Source: Fictibacillus macauensis ZFHKF-1
GTDB lineage: Bacteria; Bacillota; Bacilli; Bacillales; Fictibacillaceae
Assembly (NCBI RefSeq): GCF_000269865.1
Contig: NZ_AKKV01000053.1
Location: 1 to 64,000, forward strand
Reading direction: 5' to 3'
Length of the DNA stretch: 64,000 bases
The first letter of the stretch is position 1. Each line of letters begins with the position of its first letter. A program made the position numbers and the translations under genes. Below the pieces are notes generated by a model. The model searched no databases and was not told the origin of the DNA. It was given only the letters and a program-made list of their open reading frames with translations. Of the stretch, positions 41,134 through 49,961 are shown piece by piece.

Positions 41134-41598
41134 ATGAAATGGGTTCATATGGTTTTGGGGTTTGTTTTTAGTATTGCTCGTATCGTATTTGGCTTTATGT
41201 GGATTCAATCTGGTTATGAGAAGCTTACAGGTGGTTTTGGCGTAGAATCGTTAATTCCGGTTATTGCACAAAATACCGACTCACCAGAATGGTTTAAAGA
41301 ATTTTTTGCTAATGTAGTATCCCCTTATTCATCGCTATTTGATATCATAATACCTTGGGGAGAGCTGCTGATTGGTGTAGGCTTACTCATTGGTTTATTC
41401 ATTACACCAGCACTCGTCATGTCGATTTTTGTGAACGTAAACTACATTTTAGGCGATATGATTTTCACGTATCCTACTCAAATTTTGTTTGCGACCATTC
41501 TTTTAGTTGCTTTACCATACACGGCATTGATCAGCACAGGGCGCTTCATATGTAAAAAACGAAAATCAAGCAAGGACATGATGGATGTAAGGACGTGA
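41134..41598 (+). CDS. saeQ: DoxX-like membrane protein (SaeQ-like)
   Basis: The 154-residue protein has four spans and the DoxX marks: IARIVFGFMWIQSGYEKLTGGFG near residues 15-37 and WGELLIGVGLLIGLFITPALVMSIFVNVNYI near 77-108. SaeQ of S. aureus is of this type and forms a complex with SaeP and SaeS. The position between the DM13 lipoprotein and the response regulator supports the call. AAAGGAGAG precedes the ATG. Four to seven bases separate it from the next gene. Confidence 0.82.
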   Translation: MKWVHMVLGFVFSIARIVFGFMWIQSGYEKLTGGFGVESLIPVIAQNTDSPEWFKEFFANVVSPYSSLFDIIIPWGELLIGVGLLIGLFITPALVMSIFVNVNYILGDMIFTYPTQILFATILLVALPYTALISTGRFICKKRKSSKDMMDVRT

Positions 41599-41604
41599 TG
41601 AGGA

Positions 41605-42303
41605 ATGTTTTCTGTACTAATTGCAGATGATGAACAACCAATTGTTGATGTGTGTAAGCTTTATTTAGAGCGGGAAGGATGCAAAGTATTTGTTGCTAAC
41701 AACGGGGCAGATGCGGAGCAAATTGTTCTAACTGAAGCAATTGACTTTATGGTATTAGATATTATGATGCCACAAAAGGATGGCTATCAGCTTGTTGAGT
41801 CACTAAATCAACAAGGCTATGATATTCCTTTTCTTTATTTAACAGCATTAAATCAAGAAAAAGATACGTTATACGGGTTAACACTCGGGGCCGATGATTA
41901 TATGACAAAGCCATTTAGTCCTCGAGAGCTCGTTCTGCGTATTAAAAATATTTTAAAGCGATCGAATACACAAAGCGCTTCTCCGCAAGCGGTTTTGGAA
42001 GAAGGTTCTCTGTACTTAAATAATGAGGATCGCATGGCAAAAGTGAACGGTAAATCGCTTGATCTTCGCAATAAAGAATTTGATTTGCTATGGTTTTTAG
42101 TGAAAGAGAAGCATCGCGTCATTTCTAAATCGGAGCTGTTAGAAAAAGTATGGGGCTACGATTATTATGAAGATGCAAATACTGTTAATGTTCATATCCA
42201 TCATTTGCGTGAAAAATTAATGGCTGCTGCGGATGATGAACAAATCGTCATTAAGACCATCTGGGGCTTAGGCTATCAGTTTAAAGGAGATGGGGAAGCA
42301 TGA
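41605..42303 (+). CDS. saeR: OmpR-family response regulator (SaeR-like)
   Basis: The 232-residue protein has a receiver domain (LIADDEQPIVD, phospho-acceptor in VLDIMMPQ near residue 51, YLTA, KPFSPRELVLRI) and a winged-helix DNA-binding domain. The stretch SELLEKVWGYDYYEDANTV, through NVHIH, is the same as I recall for S. aureus SaeR, as is LTLGADDYxxKPFSPRELVLRI. This is a closer match than generic OmpR proteins show. A perfect SaeR box upstream of the operon agrees. Its stop overlaps the kinase ATG (ATGA). Confidence 0.88.
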   Translation: MFSVLIADDEQPIVDVCKLYLEREGCKVFVANNGADAEQIVLTEAIDFMVLDIMMPQKDGYQLVESLNQQGYDIPFLYLTALNQEKDTLYGLTLGADDYMTKPFSPRELVLRIKNILKRSNTQSASPQAVLEEGSLYLNNEDRMAKVNGKSLDLRNKEFDLLWFLVKEKHRVISKSELLEKVWGYDYYEDANTVNVHIHHLREKLMAAADDEQIVIKTIWGLGYQFKGDGEA

Positions 42304-43334
42304 AATTAAAACCAGCGATTCTGTTATCATATTTGATTAGTCTCGCTATCGTTTTGCTTACCCTCTTTTTGGCGTATAAGCAAATGTTTCTAAACGAATC
42401 TAAATTCTACACCGCGATGGTGATTACGTTGACTTCTAGTGTACTAACACTAGCAATCAACGCCTTTTTTGTATTTCCGCTATCCAATGCCATCTTAAAT
42501 TTAACCATTCAAAGCCGAGAAATTGCTAGAGGTAACTATCAACAGCCGTTAACGAAAGGTCATACGCGTGAAGTGCAAGAGTTAGCGCAGTCCTTGCAAG
42601 ATATGGGCCGAGAAATCAAAGGGAAAATTGAAGATTTAAAAGAAGAAGAGCGTCGTCGTGCGGAACTGATTGCTAATTTATCGCATGACATTAAAACACC
42701 AATCGCATCCATTCGTTCGTATTCTGAGGCGTTAATAGATGGTGTGGTCACAAAGCCCGAAGACGTGTTGCATTACCTACAAACGATTAATAAACAGTCA
42801 GATCGGATTGCCTCTTTTGCAAATGAACTATTAGAGGCTGCTTCCATTGATCAAAACAACATACCGTTTTCTCCAGAAACGATCATGGTCGATCAATTAG
42901 TCGTTGATACGTTACAATGTTTTGAAGCACAAATTTCACGAGAAAATCGCTCCGTTTCCGTTCATGTAGATCCTAGTGTTACATCTATTTATACGGACAA
43001 AACCTGTATACAGCGCATTCTTTATAATTTAGTCGGCAATGCGCTTAAATTCTCTGAATCGGGAACGTCCCTTTCACTATCAGTAACAAGTGATAAAATG
43101 AATACGGTCTTTTCTGTCAAAGATGAAGGGATTGGCATTCCCGAAAATCAACAACCGTTTATTTTCGAACGATTTTATCGTGTGGAAAAATCTCGAAATC
43201 AACAATTCGGTGGCTCAGGTTTAGGGTTAGCCATCTCAAAAGAGTTAGCTGAACTTATTTCTGGAACGCTTGAAGTACAATCGAGAGAAGGCGTAGGCAG
43301 TACATTTACGTTAAAAATTCCGAACATGTCATAA
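42300..43334 (+). CDS. saeS: Sensor histidine kinase (SaeS-like)
   Basis: The 344-residue kinase has two spans (about residues 6-26 and 38-61) with only a ten-residue outer loop (QMFLNESKFY), the intramembrane-sensing layout of SaeS. HAMP-like segment 62-113, phospho-accepting His in NLSHDIKTPIASIRSYSEALIDG near 128, N box NLVGNALKFSESG, G boxes DEGIGIP and GGSGLGLAI. The short loop suits signal input through the partner membrane protein and lipoprotein. The signal is unknown; staphylococcal SaeS responds to neutrophil peptides. It is the last gene of the operon. Confidence 0.87.
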   Translation: MKLKPAILLSYLISLAIVLLTLFLAYKQMFLNESKFYTAMVITLTSSVLTLAINAFFVFPLSNAILNLTIQSREIARGNYQQPLTKGHTREVQELAQSLQDMGREIKGKIEDLKEEERRRAELIANLSHDIKTPIASIRSYSEALIDGVVTKPEDVLHYLQTINKQSDRIASFANELLEAASIDQNNIPFSPETIMVDQLVVDTLQCFEAQISRENRSVSVHVDPSVTSIYTDKTCIQRILYNLVGNALKFSESGTSLSLSVTSDKMNTVFSVKDEGIGIPENQQPFIFERFYRVEKSRNQQFGGSGLGLAISKELAELISGTLEVQSREGVGSTFTLKIPNMS

Positions 43335-43561
43335 TATGAAGTAGCCGATTAACTCATAAAGTGAGTTGATTGGCTATTTTTTTCGCCTGTTGGGAAATAA
43401 GCCTATAGTCATTACTGGTAAATAAGCGAAAGAGCACTAGTTCATTTGTCATATTTTTCAAGAAAGAACAAACGAAAGATAGTAAAAAAGGGAAGGACAG
43501 GGTATACTGTTATTACGAACATTTGTTCGTAAATTTTAACAAAAAGTGAGGGAGATGTGTA

Positions 43562-43804
43562 GTGAACGGTGCTAATGAATGGTTAGGGCTTGTCAATCTC
43601 CTTGGAAATGTTGGGTTTCCGGTCATTTTGGCTGGCTATTTAATGCTTCAATTTGAAAAAAGAATTCAAAGCTTAGAAGCCATCATCCGCTCCATGCGCA
43701 AGGAGTGGCGAAACACAGAGGCTCTAGAGAAAAAAGTAGCAGAATACAAAGCACGAATCGATGCCTATGAACAAGAAAAGTTAAAAGCATCTGATGTATC
43801 ATAA
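43562..43804 (+). CDS. YvrJ-like small membrane protein
   Basis: The 80-residue protein has one span with NLLGNVGFPVILAGYLML (residues 11-28), typical of YvrJ proteins, and then a coiled coil with FEKRIQSLEAIIRSM and EALEKKVAEYKARIDAYEQEK. YvrJ-like proteins resemble small holins or toxin-like membrane peptides; their role is unproven. GTG start at 43562, behind GAGGGAGATG. Monocistronic. Confidence 0.7.
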   Translation: MNGANEWLGLVNLLGNVGFPVILAGYLMLQFEKRIQSLEAIIRSMRKEWRNTEALEKKVAEYKARIDAYEQEKLKASDVS

Positions 43805-43934
43805 GTGGAGCCTAGTCACCTTTCCCTTTTTTAGGAGAGGTGTTTTTTTGATTGTCGTAGACATTTCATAACAGCTCGTTAAACGAACCTTCACTTTCTG
43901 TTATGATAAAAGAAAAGAGAAGGAGTGAAGTGAC

Positions 43935-44306
43935 GTGAAGATTTTTTTCATATTAGGCGCATTATTTTGTGCTCTTGCCGTTGCCCTCGGAGCTTTTGGA
44001 TCACATGGGCTAGAAGGTAAATTATCAGCAAAAATGATTGAAGTTTACAAAACAGGTGTACAGTATCATATGTATCATGCGCTCGGTATTTTAGCCGTTG
44101 GATTTCTAGCAATGAAAATAGGAACACCAAGTTCCCTCGTATGGTCAGGCTGGTTAATGGTCATCGGTATTATTTTATTTTCCGGAAGCTTATACATTTT
44201 AAGCACAACAGGCATTACAAAGCTCGGCATGATTACCCCACTTGGAGGCGTCGCCTTTATTGTTGGTTGGGTGTTGTTTATTGTGGCGGCTGTAAAGCAT
44301 ATGTAA
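43935..44306 (+). CDS. ywdK: DUF423 membrane protein (YwdK-like)
   Basis: The 123-residue protein has four spans and the DUF423 pattern: ALGAFGSHGLEGKLSAKMIEVYKTGVQYHMYHALGIL near residues 19-55, SGWLMVIGIILFSGSLYIL near 72, and MITPLGGVAFIVGW near 97. Function is unknown despite wide conservation. GTG start behind AAGGAGTG. It is convergent with gerQ, in the same neighbourhood order as B. subtilis ywdK-ywdL. Confidence 0.9.
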   Translation: MKIFFILGALFCALAVALGAFGSHGLEGKLSAKMIEVYKTGVQYHMYHALGILAVGFLAMKIGTPSSLVWSGWLMVIGIILFSGSLYILSTTGITKLGMITPLGGVAFIVGWVLFIVAAVKHM

Positions 44307-44310
44307 AGAA

Positions 44311-44345
44311 CAGGGCTCCTTTTTTGTAAAAGGAGCCCTTGCATT
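44311..44345. terminator. Terminator between ywdK and gerQ
   Basis: AGGGCTCCTTTT and AAAAGGAGCCCT form a 12-bp stem with a short T-containing loop, shared by two converging genes. Confidence 0.8.
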
Positions 44346-44890
44346 TATCTTGGACTATACGTAGTCATTGGTGGACCTTGATAATCAGGAGAGTAGTTAA
44401 TTTTTTCATCAAACGAAATATAATTCACAAAAACCATGAGCAGAACGTAACGTTTTCCGGTTTGAGGATCGCTTAAAATAATATGATCGCGTCCTGCGGC
44501 TTCAATGACACCGCGAAACACTTTTGAATTCCACTTATCACTACCTTCAAATGTTTGATAAATGGTTGCTACTTTTCCTTTGTTCATTCGTAAAATATTT
44601 TCAATGTACGATTGCTCAATCGGGAGCTGTCCAGGAACAGCAAGGTCTTGTTGTTGTTGCTGTCCCCCCATCGGCATCATCATTGGTGACATTTGTGGCA
44701 TTTGCGGCATTTGGCTTGTTTGCCCCATCTGCCCCATTTGAGAAGAAGGCTGCATGCCCATTGATGGCATCATCATTTGACCACCAGATGATGGCATCAT
44801 AGATTGCTGCCCAGAATTCGCTCGGCTACCGTAATAAGGAGGTCCTCCTCCGGAAGCTTGGCTTGGTGGTGTTGATTGATTTTCTGACAT
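44345..44890 (-). CDS. gerQ: Spore coat protein GerQ
   Basis: The 181-residue protein has a Met/Gln/Ser/Pro-rich N-terminal half and the conserved C-terminal GerQ domain: LPIEQSYIENILRMNKGK near residue 91, ATIYQTFEGSDKWNSKVFRGVIEAAGRDHIILSDP near 113, and a VFVNYISFDE end. GerQ is a coat protein cross-linked by transglutaminase and needed to place the cortex hydrolase CwlJ. Sporulation-specific expression is expected; the sigma-E/K promoter was not identified. The ATG follows AAGGGGGA. Confidence 0.93.
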   Translation of the reverse strand: MSENQSTPPSQASGGGPPYYGSRANSGQQSMMPSSGGQMMMPSMGMQPSSQMGQMGQTSQMPQMPQMSPMMMPMGGQQQQQDLAVPGQLPIEQSYIENILRMNKGKVATIYQTFEGSDKWNSKVFRGVIEAAGRDHIILSDPQTGKRYVLLMVFVNYISFDEKINYSPDYQGPPMTTYSPR

Positions 44891-45336
44891 GATTTTAAAT
44901 CCCCCTTAGCGCCTATAATTAGGTGTTTACTTCGCATTGTGGCCGCCGGCTGCATTCCGAACAGCCCTCCAAATTCTTAAGGCTTACCATCCTGTCTGTA
45001 AATGAATGGGTTAGTAGCCCAAAAATCTACAATGCTATCATATGAGCAATGGTGAGGGCTTAGACCAAAAAAGATTGAGTTTTGGAAGGAGCCTAGATGC
45101 ACCTAGTAGTAAGAAGGGTTATATGGGAGGATTAATCATATAAAAAGGAATGTGGACACAATGCTGCCTCTGTTTTGTGACGCATTCAAGGTCTCTTGCG
45201 CGCTTCACTCTTTTCGAGATCTTTGAAGAGTTTTAACGCTATTTTTTCTCATTTTTGAGGACATTTACGAGATTATCTCTTAATTTGCTCTATTTTTCAT
45301 CCCGTACATACATTGTTGGAGGCGATTTGTCTGGTC
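44891..45336. other. Intergenic region between gerQ and the second repeat array
   Basis: About 445 bases with no supported gene. The part next to gerQ must hold its promoter. From about 45180 to 45330 the plus strand is T-rich. A lone degenerate repeat unit, AAGGTCTCTTGCGCGC, lies at about 45189-45204. Confidence 0.45.
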
Positions 45337-45514
45337 TGCGCGCGAATCGAAGACCCCTGCGCGCGAACAGACATGGTCTGCGCGCGAATCGAAAGCTCTT
45401 GCGCGCGAACGGACATGGTCTGCGCGCGAACCAAGGTCTCTTGCGCGTGAACGGACATGGTCTGCGCGCGAATCGAAGGCCCCTGCGCGCGAACCGCCGC
45501 GCTCTGCACGCCGG
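45337..45514. repeat. Second 21-bp array, core TGCGCGCGAA (reverse complement of the first)
   Basis: Cores start at 45337, 45358, 45379, 45400, 45421, 45442, 45463 and 45484, all exactly 21 bases apart; a degenerate ninth is at 45505. Spacers alternate between a TCGAAGACCCC-like type and a CGGACATGGTC-like type, giving a 42-base dimer. The core is the reverse complement of that in the array at 13.35 kb. Position: between gerQ and the hemQ terminator. Confidence 0.9.
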
Positions 45515-45570
45515 CGTGTACTTACTCGAATTTTCGCTTCATTCCAGGGCTACATACATACGCTACACAT

Positions 45571-45617
45571 TAAAAATGACTTTATCACCAAAATTGATGA
45601 TAAAGTCATTTTTAAAG
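45571..45617 (-). terminator. Terminator of hemQ
   Basis: AAAAATGACTTTATCA and its exact complement flank a nine-base loop; T run on the minus strand. Confidence 0.85.
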
Positions 45618-45628
45618 AGATTGAATCT

Positions 45629-46375
45629 TTATACGTGAAGGAAGTTTGCTACGTTTTCTTTTGGCAGGAAGTTTCCTACATAGAAAGAACCGAACTCTCC
45701 GTAACGTGCACTTACTTCGTCAAAGCGCATTTCATACACGAGTTTCTTAAATTGAACAGCATCGTTTGCGAACAGCGTTACGCCCCATTCCCAATCATCA
45801 AAACCAACGGAGCCTGTAATGATTTGTTTGACTTTGCCCGCATAGCTACGGCCAATCATGCCATGGCTGTACATCATTTTCTTGCGCTCTTCCATCGGAA
45901 GCATATACCAGTTATCGTTGCCTTCGCGACGCTTGTCCATTGGATAGAAGCAAACATGCTTCCATTGTGGAAGTTCTGGCTTCAAGCGCCCTTGAATCAT
46001 TGGATCTGTTTCTGGATCCACGTCATTCGATGGATTATAATTGCTTAACTCTACGATGGAAACGTAAGAATAAGCTGGAATTGTAAATTGTGCAAAGGAT
46101 GTTTTGTTAAAAGCATTTTCAAGTTCATTTACTTCTTCTAACGTAGGACGTAGAAGCATAAGCATGAAGTCGGCTTTTTGCCCGACGATTGAATAGAGGG
46201 CATGGCTACCTTCTTTGCGCGCTTGCACACCTTCCGATTTTTCCAAAAATCCTAAAAATTCGTGAATGGCATGTTCGCGTTCTTCACTCGACACAGCCTT
46301 CCAAGCTGCCCAGTCCATTTTGCGGAAATCGTGTAGACAATACCATCCTTCAAGCGTTACTGCTGCTTCACTCAT
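45629..46375 (-). CDS. hemQ: Coproheme decarboxylase HemQ
   Basis: The 248-residue protein is the chlorite-dismutase-like HemQ that turns coproheme III into heme b in the Gram-positive pathway. Marks: [13 protein letters not shown] near residue 10, [28 protein letters not shown] near 133-158, and [34 protein letters not shown] near 170-203. The latter includes the axial histidine region. GAAGGAGTG precedes the ATG. In B. subtilis it is ywfI, next to pta (ywfJ), as here. Confidence 0.95.
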   Translation of the reverse strand: MSEAAVTLEGWYCLHDFRKMDWAAWKAVSSEEREHAIHEFLGFLEKSEGVQARKEGSHALYSIVGQKADFMLMLLRPTLEEVNELENAFNKTSFAQFTIPAYSYVSIVELSNYNPSNDVDPETDPMIQGRLKPELPQWKHVCFYPMDKRREGNDNWYMLPMEERKKMMYSHGMIGRSYAGKVKQIITGSVGFDDWEWGVTLFANDAVQFKKLVYEMRFDEVSARYGEFGSFYVGNFLPKENVANFLHV

Positions 46376-46436
46376 GAATCGTCACTCCTTCTAAAATCAA
46401 TACTATAAATCCTTCTTTACTATATCACATTCCTTG

Positions 46437-47213
46437 TTAGACGTGCTGCTGAAGGACGTTCGCAATTTTAGTCGCTACTAGGGAAGAATTGTGAAGTTCT
46501 TCAGCCGTAAAATGAATAGAAACATAGGTTTCATCAAGGTCAAGTGAATCGGCAATCATTCCGCTGAATCCAAATCCTTTGCGATCAATTTGCAGCATAA
46601 GATCAAGTGATTGCCCGTTGTATTGGAAAATGACTTCTAATTCATCAAGACGGTTGAGGTACATTCCGCCCGTTGGAATGTATTCAAATTCTTGTTGAAA
46701 CGGCAGCGGGTAGCGGCGCGGATGTTTACGTTCCTGACATGTCGCTTTTCGCAAGCTAAATTGAAGCCCTTCAATCGCTTCCATTACATTCTGGATGGGA
46801 CGGTCGGGATGGATAGCGAGGTAATCTTTATCCTGTGGATCTAGTGCGTTTTTAATAGTTGCGCCCGTTTGTAGCCAAATTTGTGTTTGGCCAATGCTGT
46901 AAGGAAGGTTGTAAGGTAAACGAAAGGAAAAGGCAATCTCTTTCGTTTCCTCACTAGCAATCGTATGGCTACCGGCAACTTCGAATTCTGCAAGTACAGC
47001 TTTTACATGATGCTTGTGATCATCTACTTCCCGTATGTAGTTACACATGAGAAAAAGCGAGATGCCTTCAATTGGCTGCGCCACTTTTCCTCCATAAATC
47101 ATCACTTTCCCAGCAATCATTTCTCCTGGCATGTATTGCTCTTTTTCGAGTAAAGTATCCACTTTTGCTGCGCCGATTCCAACACTAGCTAGCATTTTAT
47201 TTAAAATAGACAT
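46437..47213 (-). CDS. spo0M: Sporulation-control protein Spo0M
   Basis: The 258-residue protein has the arrestin-like Spo0M fold: MLASVGIGAAKVDTLLEKEQYMPGEMIAGKV at the start and a C-terminal HFTAEELHNSSLVATKIANVLQQ. Spo0M affects entry into sporulation and cell shape in B. subtilis. A membrane segment is absent. AAAAGGAGGC precedes the ATG. It is transcribed away from pta and runs towards hemQ; whether both share a transcript is unclear. Confidence 0.92.
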   Translation of the reverse strand: MSILNKMLASVGIGAAKVDTLLEKEQYMPGEMIAGKVMIYGGKVAQPIEGISLFLMCNYIREVDDHKHHVKAVLAEFEVAGSHTIASEETKEIAFSFRLPYNLPYSIGQTQIWLQTGATIKNALDPQDKDYLAIHPDRPIQNVMEAIEGLQFSLRKATCQERKHPRRYPLPFQQEFEYIPTGGMYLNRLDELEVIFQYNGQSLDLMLQIDRKGFGFSGMIADSLDLDETYVSIHFTAEELHNSSLVATKIANVLQQHV

Positions 47214-47321
47214 AAGAAAGCCTCCTTTTTGTACTACGAGTATGTACGGAAGGGATGTATAAAAAGTTTCATAAAAAGGATAAAATAACCTAATCTATTT
47301 TCGGAAAATAACAACTTTTCA

Positions 47322-47338
47322 TCTCAAGCGCTTTCAAA
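47322..47338 (+). promoter_or_regulatory. CcpA binding site (cre) upstream of pta
   Basis: TCTCAAGCGCTTTCAAA fits the cre consensus in its core and right half (AAGCGCTTTCA). The B. subtilis pta gene is activated by CcpA through a cre upstream of the promoter. The site lies about 75 bases before the ATG. Confidence 0.65.
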
Positions 47339-47412
47339 ACAGACTATAGGTTTAAAAGGGGGACGAAAAGGAGTACCCTAGTAGGGAATGAGTGTATGAG
47401 GAGGATTTTCGC

Positions 47413-48384
47413 ATGAGCGATTTATTTACAGCATTAAAAGACAAGGTTCAAAAAGAACAACCGACGATCGTTTTTCCTGAAGGAACAGACGAGCGCATCT
47501 TAGCGGCAGCAGCACGTTTAGCAGCTGAGAAAATTTTAAAGCCAATTCTCATTGGTAATGAAGCAGACGTACAAGCAAAAGCTACCGATGCAGGTGTTAC
47601 TCTTGGTGAGGTTGAGATTATTGATCCAGCAACGTACAGTGAGTTTGATCAATTGGTTGCTGCATTCGTCGAACGTCGTAAAGGAAAAGCGACAGAAGAG
47701 CAAGCAAGAAAAATTCTTCTAGATGGCAACTATTTCGGTACGATGCTTGTGTATACAAACAAAGCACATGGTCTTGTAAGCGGAGCGGCACATTCAACAG
47801 CAGATACAGTTCGACCAGCGCTACAAATCATTAAAACGAAACCAGGAATCAAAAAGACGTCAGGTGCGTTTATTATGGTGAAGAACGATGAAAAATACGT
47901 ATTTGCCGATTGTGCAATTAACATTGCGCCAACGAGCGAAGATTTGGCTGAATCCGCTTTAGTGAGTGCAGAAACAGCGCGCGTTTTTGATATTGATCCG
48001 AAAGTGGCGCTATTAAGTTTCTCTACAAAAGGTTCTGCTTCCTCAGAGGAAACAGAAAAAGTTGTCAAAGCAACAGAGCTGTTAGCAGATATGAATCCTG
48101 ACTTCCCATTTGATGGTGAATTGCAATTCGATGCTGCTTTCGTTTCGTCTGTAGCTCAAAAGAAAGCGCCAGAATCACCGTTAAAAGGTGAAGCCAACGT
48201 ATTTATCTTCCCTGGTCTTGAAACAGGTAACATTGGCTACAAAATGGTTCAACGTCTTGGTGGCTATGAAGCAATCGGACCGATTCTTCAAGGATTGAAC
48301 ATGCCAGTGAATGACCTATCTCGCGGCTGTAATGAAGAAGATGTGTACAAGCTTGCGCTAATCACAGCGATGCAAGCTCTATAA
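47413..48384 (+). CDS. pta: Phosphate acetyltransferase
   Basis: The 323-residue enzyme exchanges acetyl-CoA and acetyl phosphate in overflow metabolism. It has the PTA_PTB fold: TIVFPEGTDERILAAAARLA near residue 18, GLVSGAAHSTADTVRPALQIIKT near 118, and a C-terminal FIFPGLETGNIGYKMVQRLGGYEAIGPILQGL stretch near 262-293. The ATG at 47413 follows GAGGAGG; an upstream in-frame ATG includes that site. A cre upstream predicts CcpA activation. A hairpin terminator follows. Confidence 0.96.
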   Translation: MSDLFTALKDKVQKEQPTIVFPEGTDERILAAAARLAAEKILKPILIGNEADVQAKATDAGVTLGEVEIIDPATYSEFDQLVAAFVERRKGKATEEQARKILLDGNYFGTMLVYTNKAHGLVSGAAHSTADTVRPALQIIKTKPGIKKTSGAFIMVKNDEKYVFADCAINIAPTSEDLAESALVSAETARVFDIDPKVALLSFSTKGSASSEETEKVVKATELLADMNPDFPFDGELQFDAAFVSSVAQKKAPESPLKGEANVFIFPGLETGNIGYKMVQRLGGYEAIGPILQGLNMPVNDLSRGCNEEDVYKLALITAMQAL

Positions 48385-48392
48385 TAGAAAAG

Positions 48393-48432
48393 AAAAAGCA
48401 CAGCGTGAGCATTTCACACTGTGCTTTCTTTT
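48393..48432. terminator. Bidirectional terminator
   Basis: AAAGCACAG and CTGTGCTTT arms with inner GTGA/TCAC pairing; the far arm lies within the last codons of the convergent gene. Confidence 0.8.
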
Positions 48433-48890
48433 TTGTAAACTTGCCAGGCTTCTTCAAGCGTAATGGTGCCGTGGGCGTGTTGATCAAATGATAGCGTAAG
48501 CGCGCGGTCTGTTTCTTTAAGCGGCTGTAATCGGATGTTGTCTGCTGTTGCAGCAATTCCTTCCTGTTCATGCAAAAAAGTCGCACGTAATATGTGATGA
48601 AGGTTCAAGGAGCTACACTCATATAAAGTAACGTTGATCTTAGTAAACGTTTGTACTTGCTTAGCATTTGCAAAAATCTCATCATGAACGTGCTTCATAA
48701 AATCGTTATAATAATCAGCACTTTCCCAGAACGCATAAATAACAGCGCTTAAGGGATCTTCTTCATACCAACCCCCTGTTTGCCCGCAAAACCCATCCAC
48801 CTTACTTAAAATGTGCCATTGTTTTTGTGCTTCGAAAAAAACGTGTTTTTGAGCATGCGTAACCGTGCATTGTATCCGTTTTATGAGCAT
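48414..48890 (-). CDS. ydbC: YdbC-like DUF4937 protein
   Basis: The 158-residue protein starts MLIKRIQCTVTHAQKHVFFEAQKQWHIL and has GFCGQTGGWYEEDP near residue 33 and AFWESADYYNDFMKHVHDEIF near 53. This is an ABM-like ferredoxin fold as in YdbC. The C-terminal half is unlike the N-terminal domain. Function unknown. AGGAGG lies upstream of the ATG. Its end overlaps the pta terminator. Confidence 0.8.
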   Translation of the reverse strand: MLIKRIQCTVTHAQKHVFFEAQKQWHILSKVDGFCGQTGGWYEEDPLSAVIYAFWESADYYNDFMKHVHDEIFANAKQVQTFTKINVTLYECSSLNLHHILRATFLHEQEGIAATADNIRLQPLKETDRALTLSFDQHAHGTITLEEAWQVYKKESTV

Positions 48891-49009
48891 GATAAAAGCA
48901 TCCTCCTGTCCTATAATAAGGTAGTATTTAACTATTTATAATTTTACCATTTTTATGATATATTTCGTTTAAATGTAAAGTGAAGGATAATATTTAAAGG
49001 GAGTATGAA

Positions 49010-49957
49010 ATGAAAAAAAGGTTAATTTTATCAGCATTCGCTTTTTTTCTTGTTATTGGTGTCATCGCTTACGTTGCTCATTATTATGAAGAGAAAACTT
49101 TTTTTGAAAAACAGGAACAACGTGTTGCAAAATATATTCATCATAATTTGAAAAATGTTAAATCCATTACATTTACGGATCGAAGCAACAATCCATTCGT
49201 TGGTCCTCGGATTAGTGGCTACATTAATAATAATAAAACCCTTACCTTTGATGTGTCTGTTTTTGGAGAAGACTTTGGGGACCATTTGTTTTATGGGGGA
49301 GAATTAGAGACGTATATCAAGCTTCGTTCTAAATCTATAACCGAAATTGAAAAAGAAGAAATGCAAAAGGGCTATAAAGAAAAACAAGAGCACTATTTTA
49401 CGGAGCAAAAAAAACGCATACGAAAGTATATTGAAGGCAATTTTAAAGGTATTACTGCTGTTACTTTTAGAGAATATGGTACGACTGACCATCATACTGC
49501 TTATGTGAATGGTTATTTTAATCATAAAAAAGAAAATGTTTTTAGAGTCCTTTTAAATGACGATGAAATGTTTGAATCACAATTGGAAACGGATCATCCA
49601 AAGATTGAGGAAATGCGAAATAAACACGATAAAACTATTTCAGAAATCGAAAAAGAACAAAGACAAAAAGGTCATAAAGAAGAGGAAGAACGTTATTTTG
49701 CCCAACAAATGAAGCGCGTTCAGAAGTATGTACGTTACAATACGAAAGGCTTTCAATCGGTCACATATACACGCTACGGTAGAGATGCTAAAGGCCATCC
49801 TTACATAAATGGCTATTTGAACTACGATGATGGTTTAGGGTTTAAAGTCCGTTTCAGCAAAGGCAATTTTGAAAATCAATTAAAGACGGATACACTAGCT
49901 GCAGAAGAGCTTTTTAAGCTTGATTTGAAAAGTGTCTCTGACATTGAAAAACATTAA
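49010..49957 (+). CDS. Membrane-anchored protein with three DUF1433-like repeats
   Basis: The 315-residue protein has one N-terminal span (residues 5-24) and three tandem domains of about 95 residues. Each begins EKQ/EQK-x-R(V/I)xKYI, continues with SITF/AVTF/SVTY and GYxN, and ends SE(I)EKEx. The linkers EKEEMQKGYKEKQEHYF and EKEQRQKGHKEEEERYF are near repeats and probably helical. DUF1433 proteins are usually single-domain; their function is unknown. The domain part should be outside the cell. AAAGGGAG precedes the ATG. Confidence 0.65.
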   Translation: MKKRLILSAFAFFLVIGVIAYVAHYYEEKTFFEKQEQRVAKYIHHNLKNVKSITFTDRSNNPFVGPRISGYINNNKTLTFDVSVFGEDFGDHLFYGGELETYIKLRSKSITEIEKEEMQKGYKEKQEHYFTEQKKRIRKYIEGNFKGITAVTFREYGTTDHHTAYVNGYFNHKKENVFRVLLNDDEMFESQLETDHPKIEEMRNKHDKTISEIEKEQRQKGHKEEEERYFAQQMKRVQKYVRYNTKGFQSVTYTRYGRDAKGHPYINGYLNYDDGLGFKVRFSKGNFENQLKTDTLAAEELFKLDLKSVSDIEKH

Positions 49958-49961
49958 TCAT

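Noticed and set aside
45255-45638. Open frame across the second array encoding an LRAN-repeat protein
   Set aside because: The frame has no convincing ribosome site and runs through the hemQ terminator.
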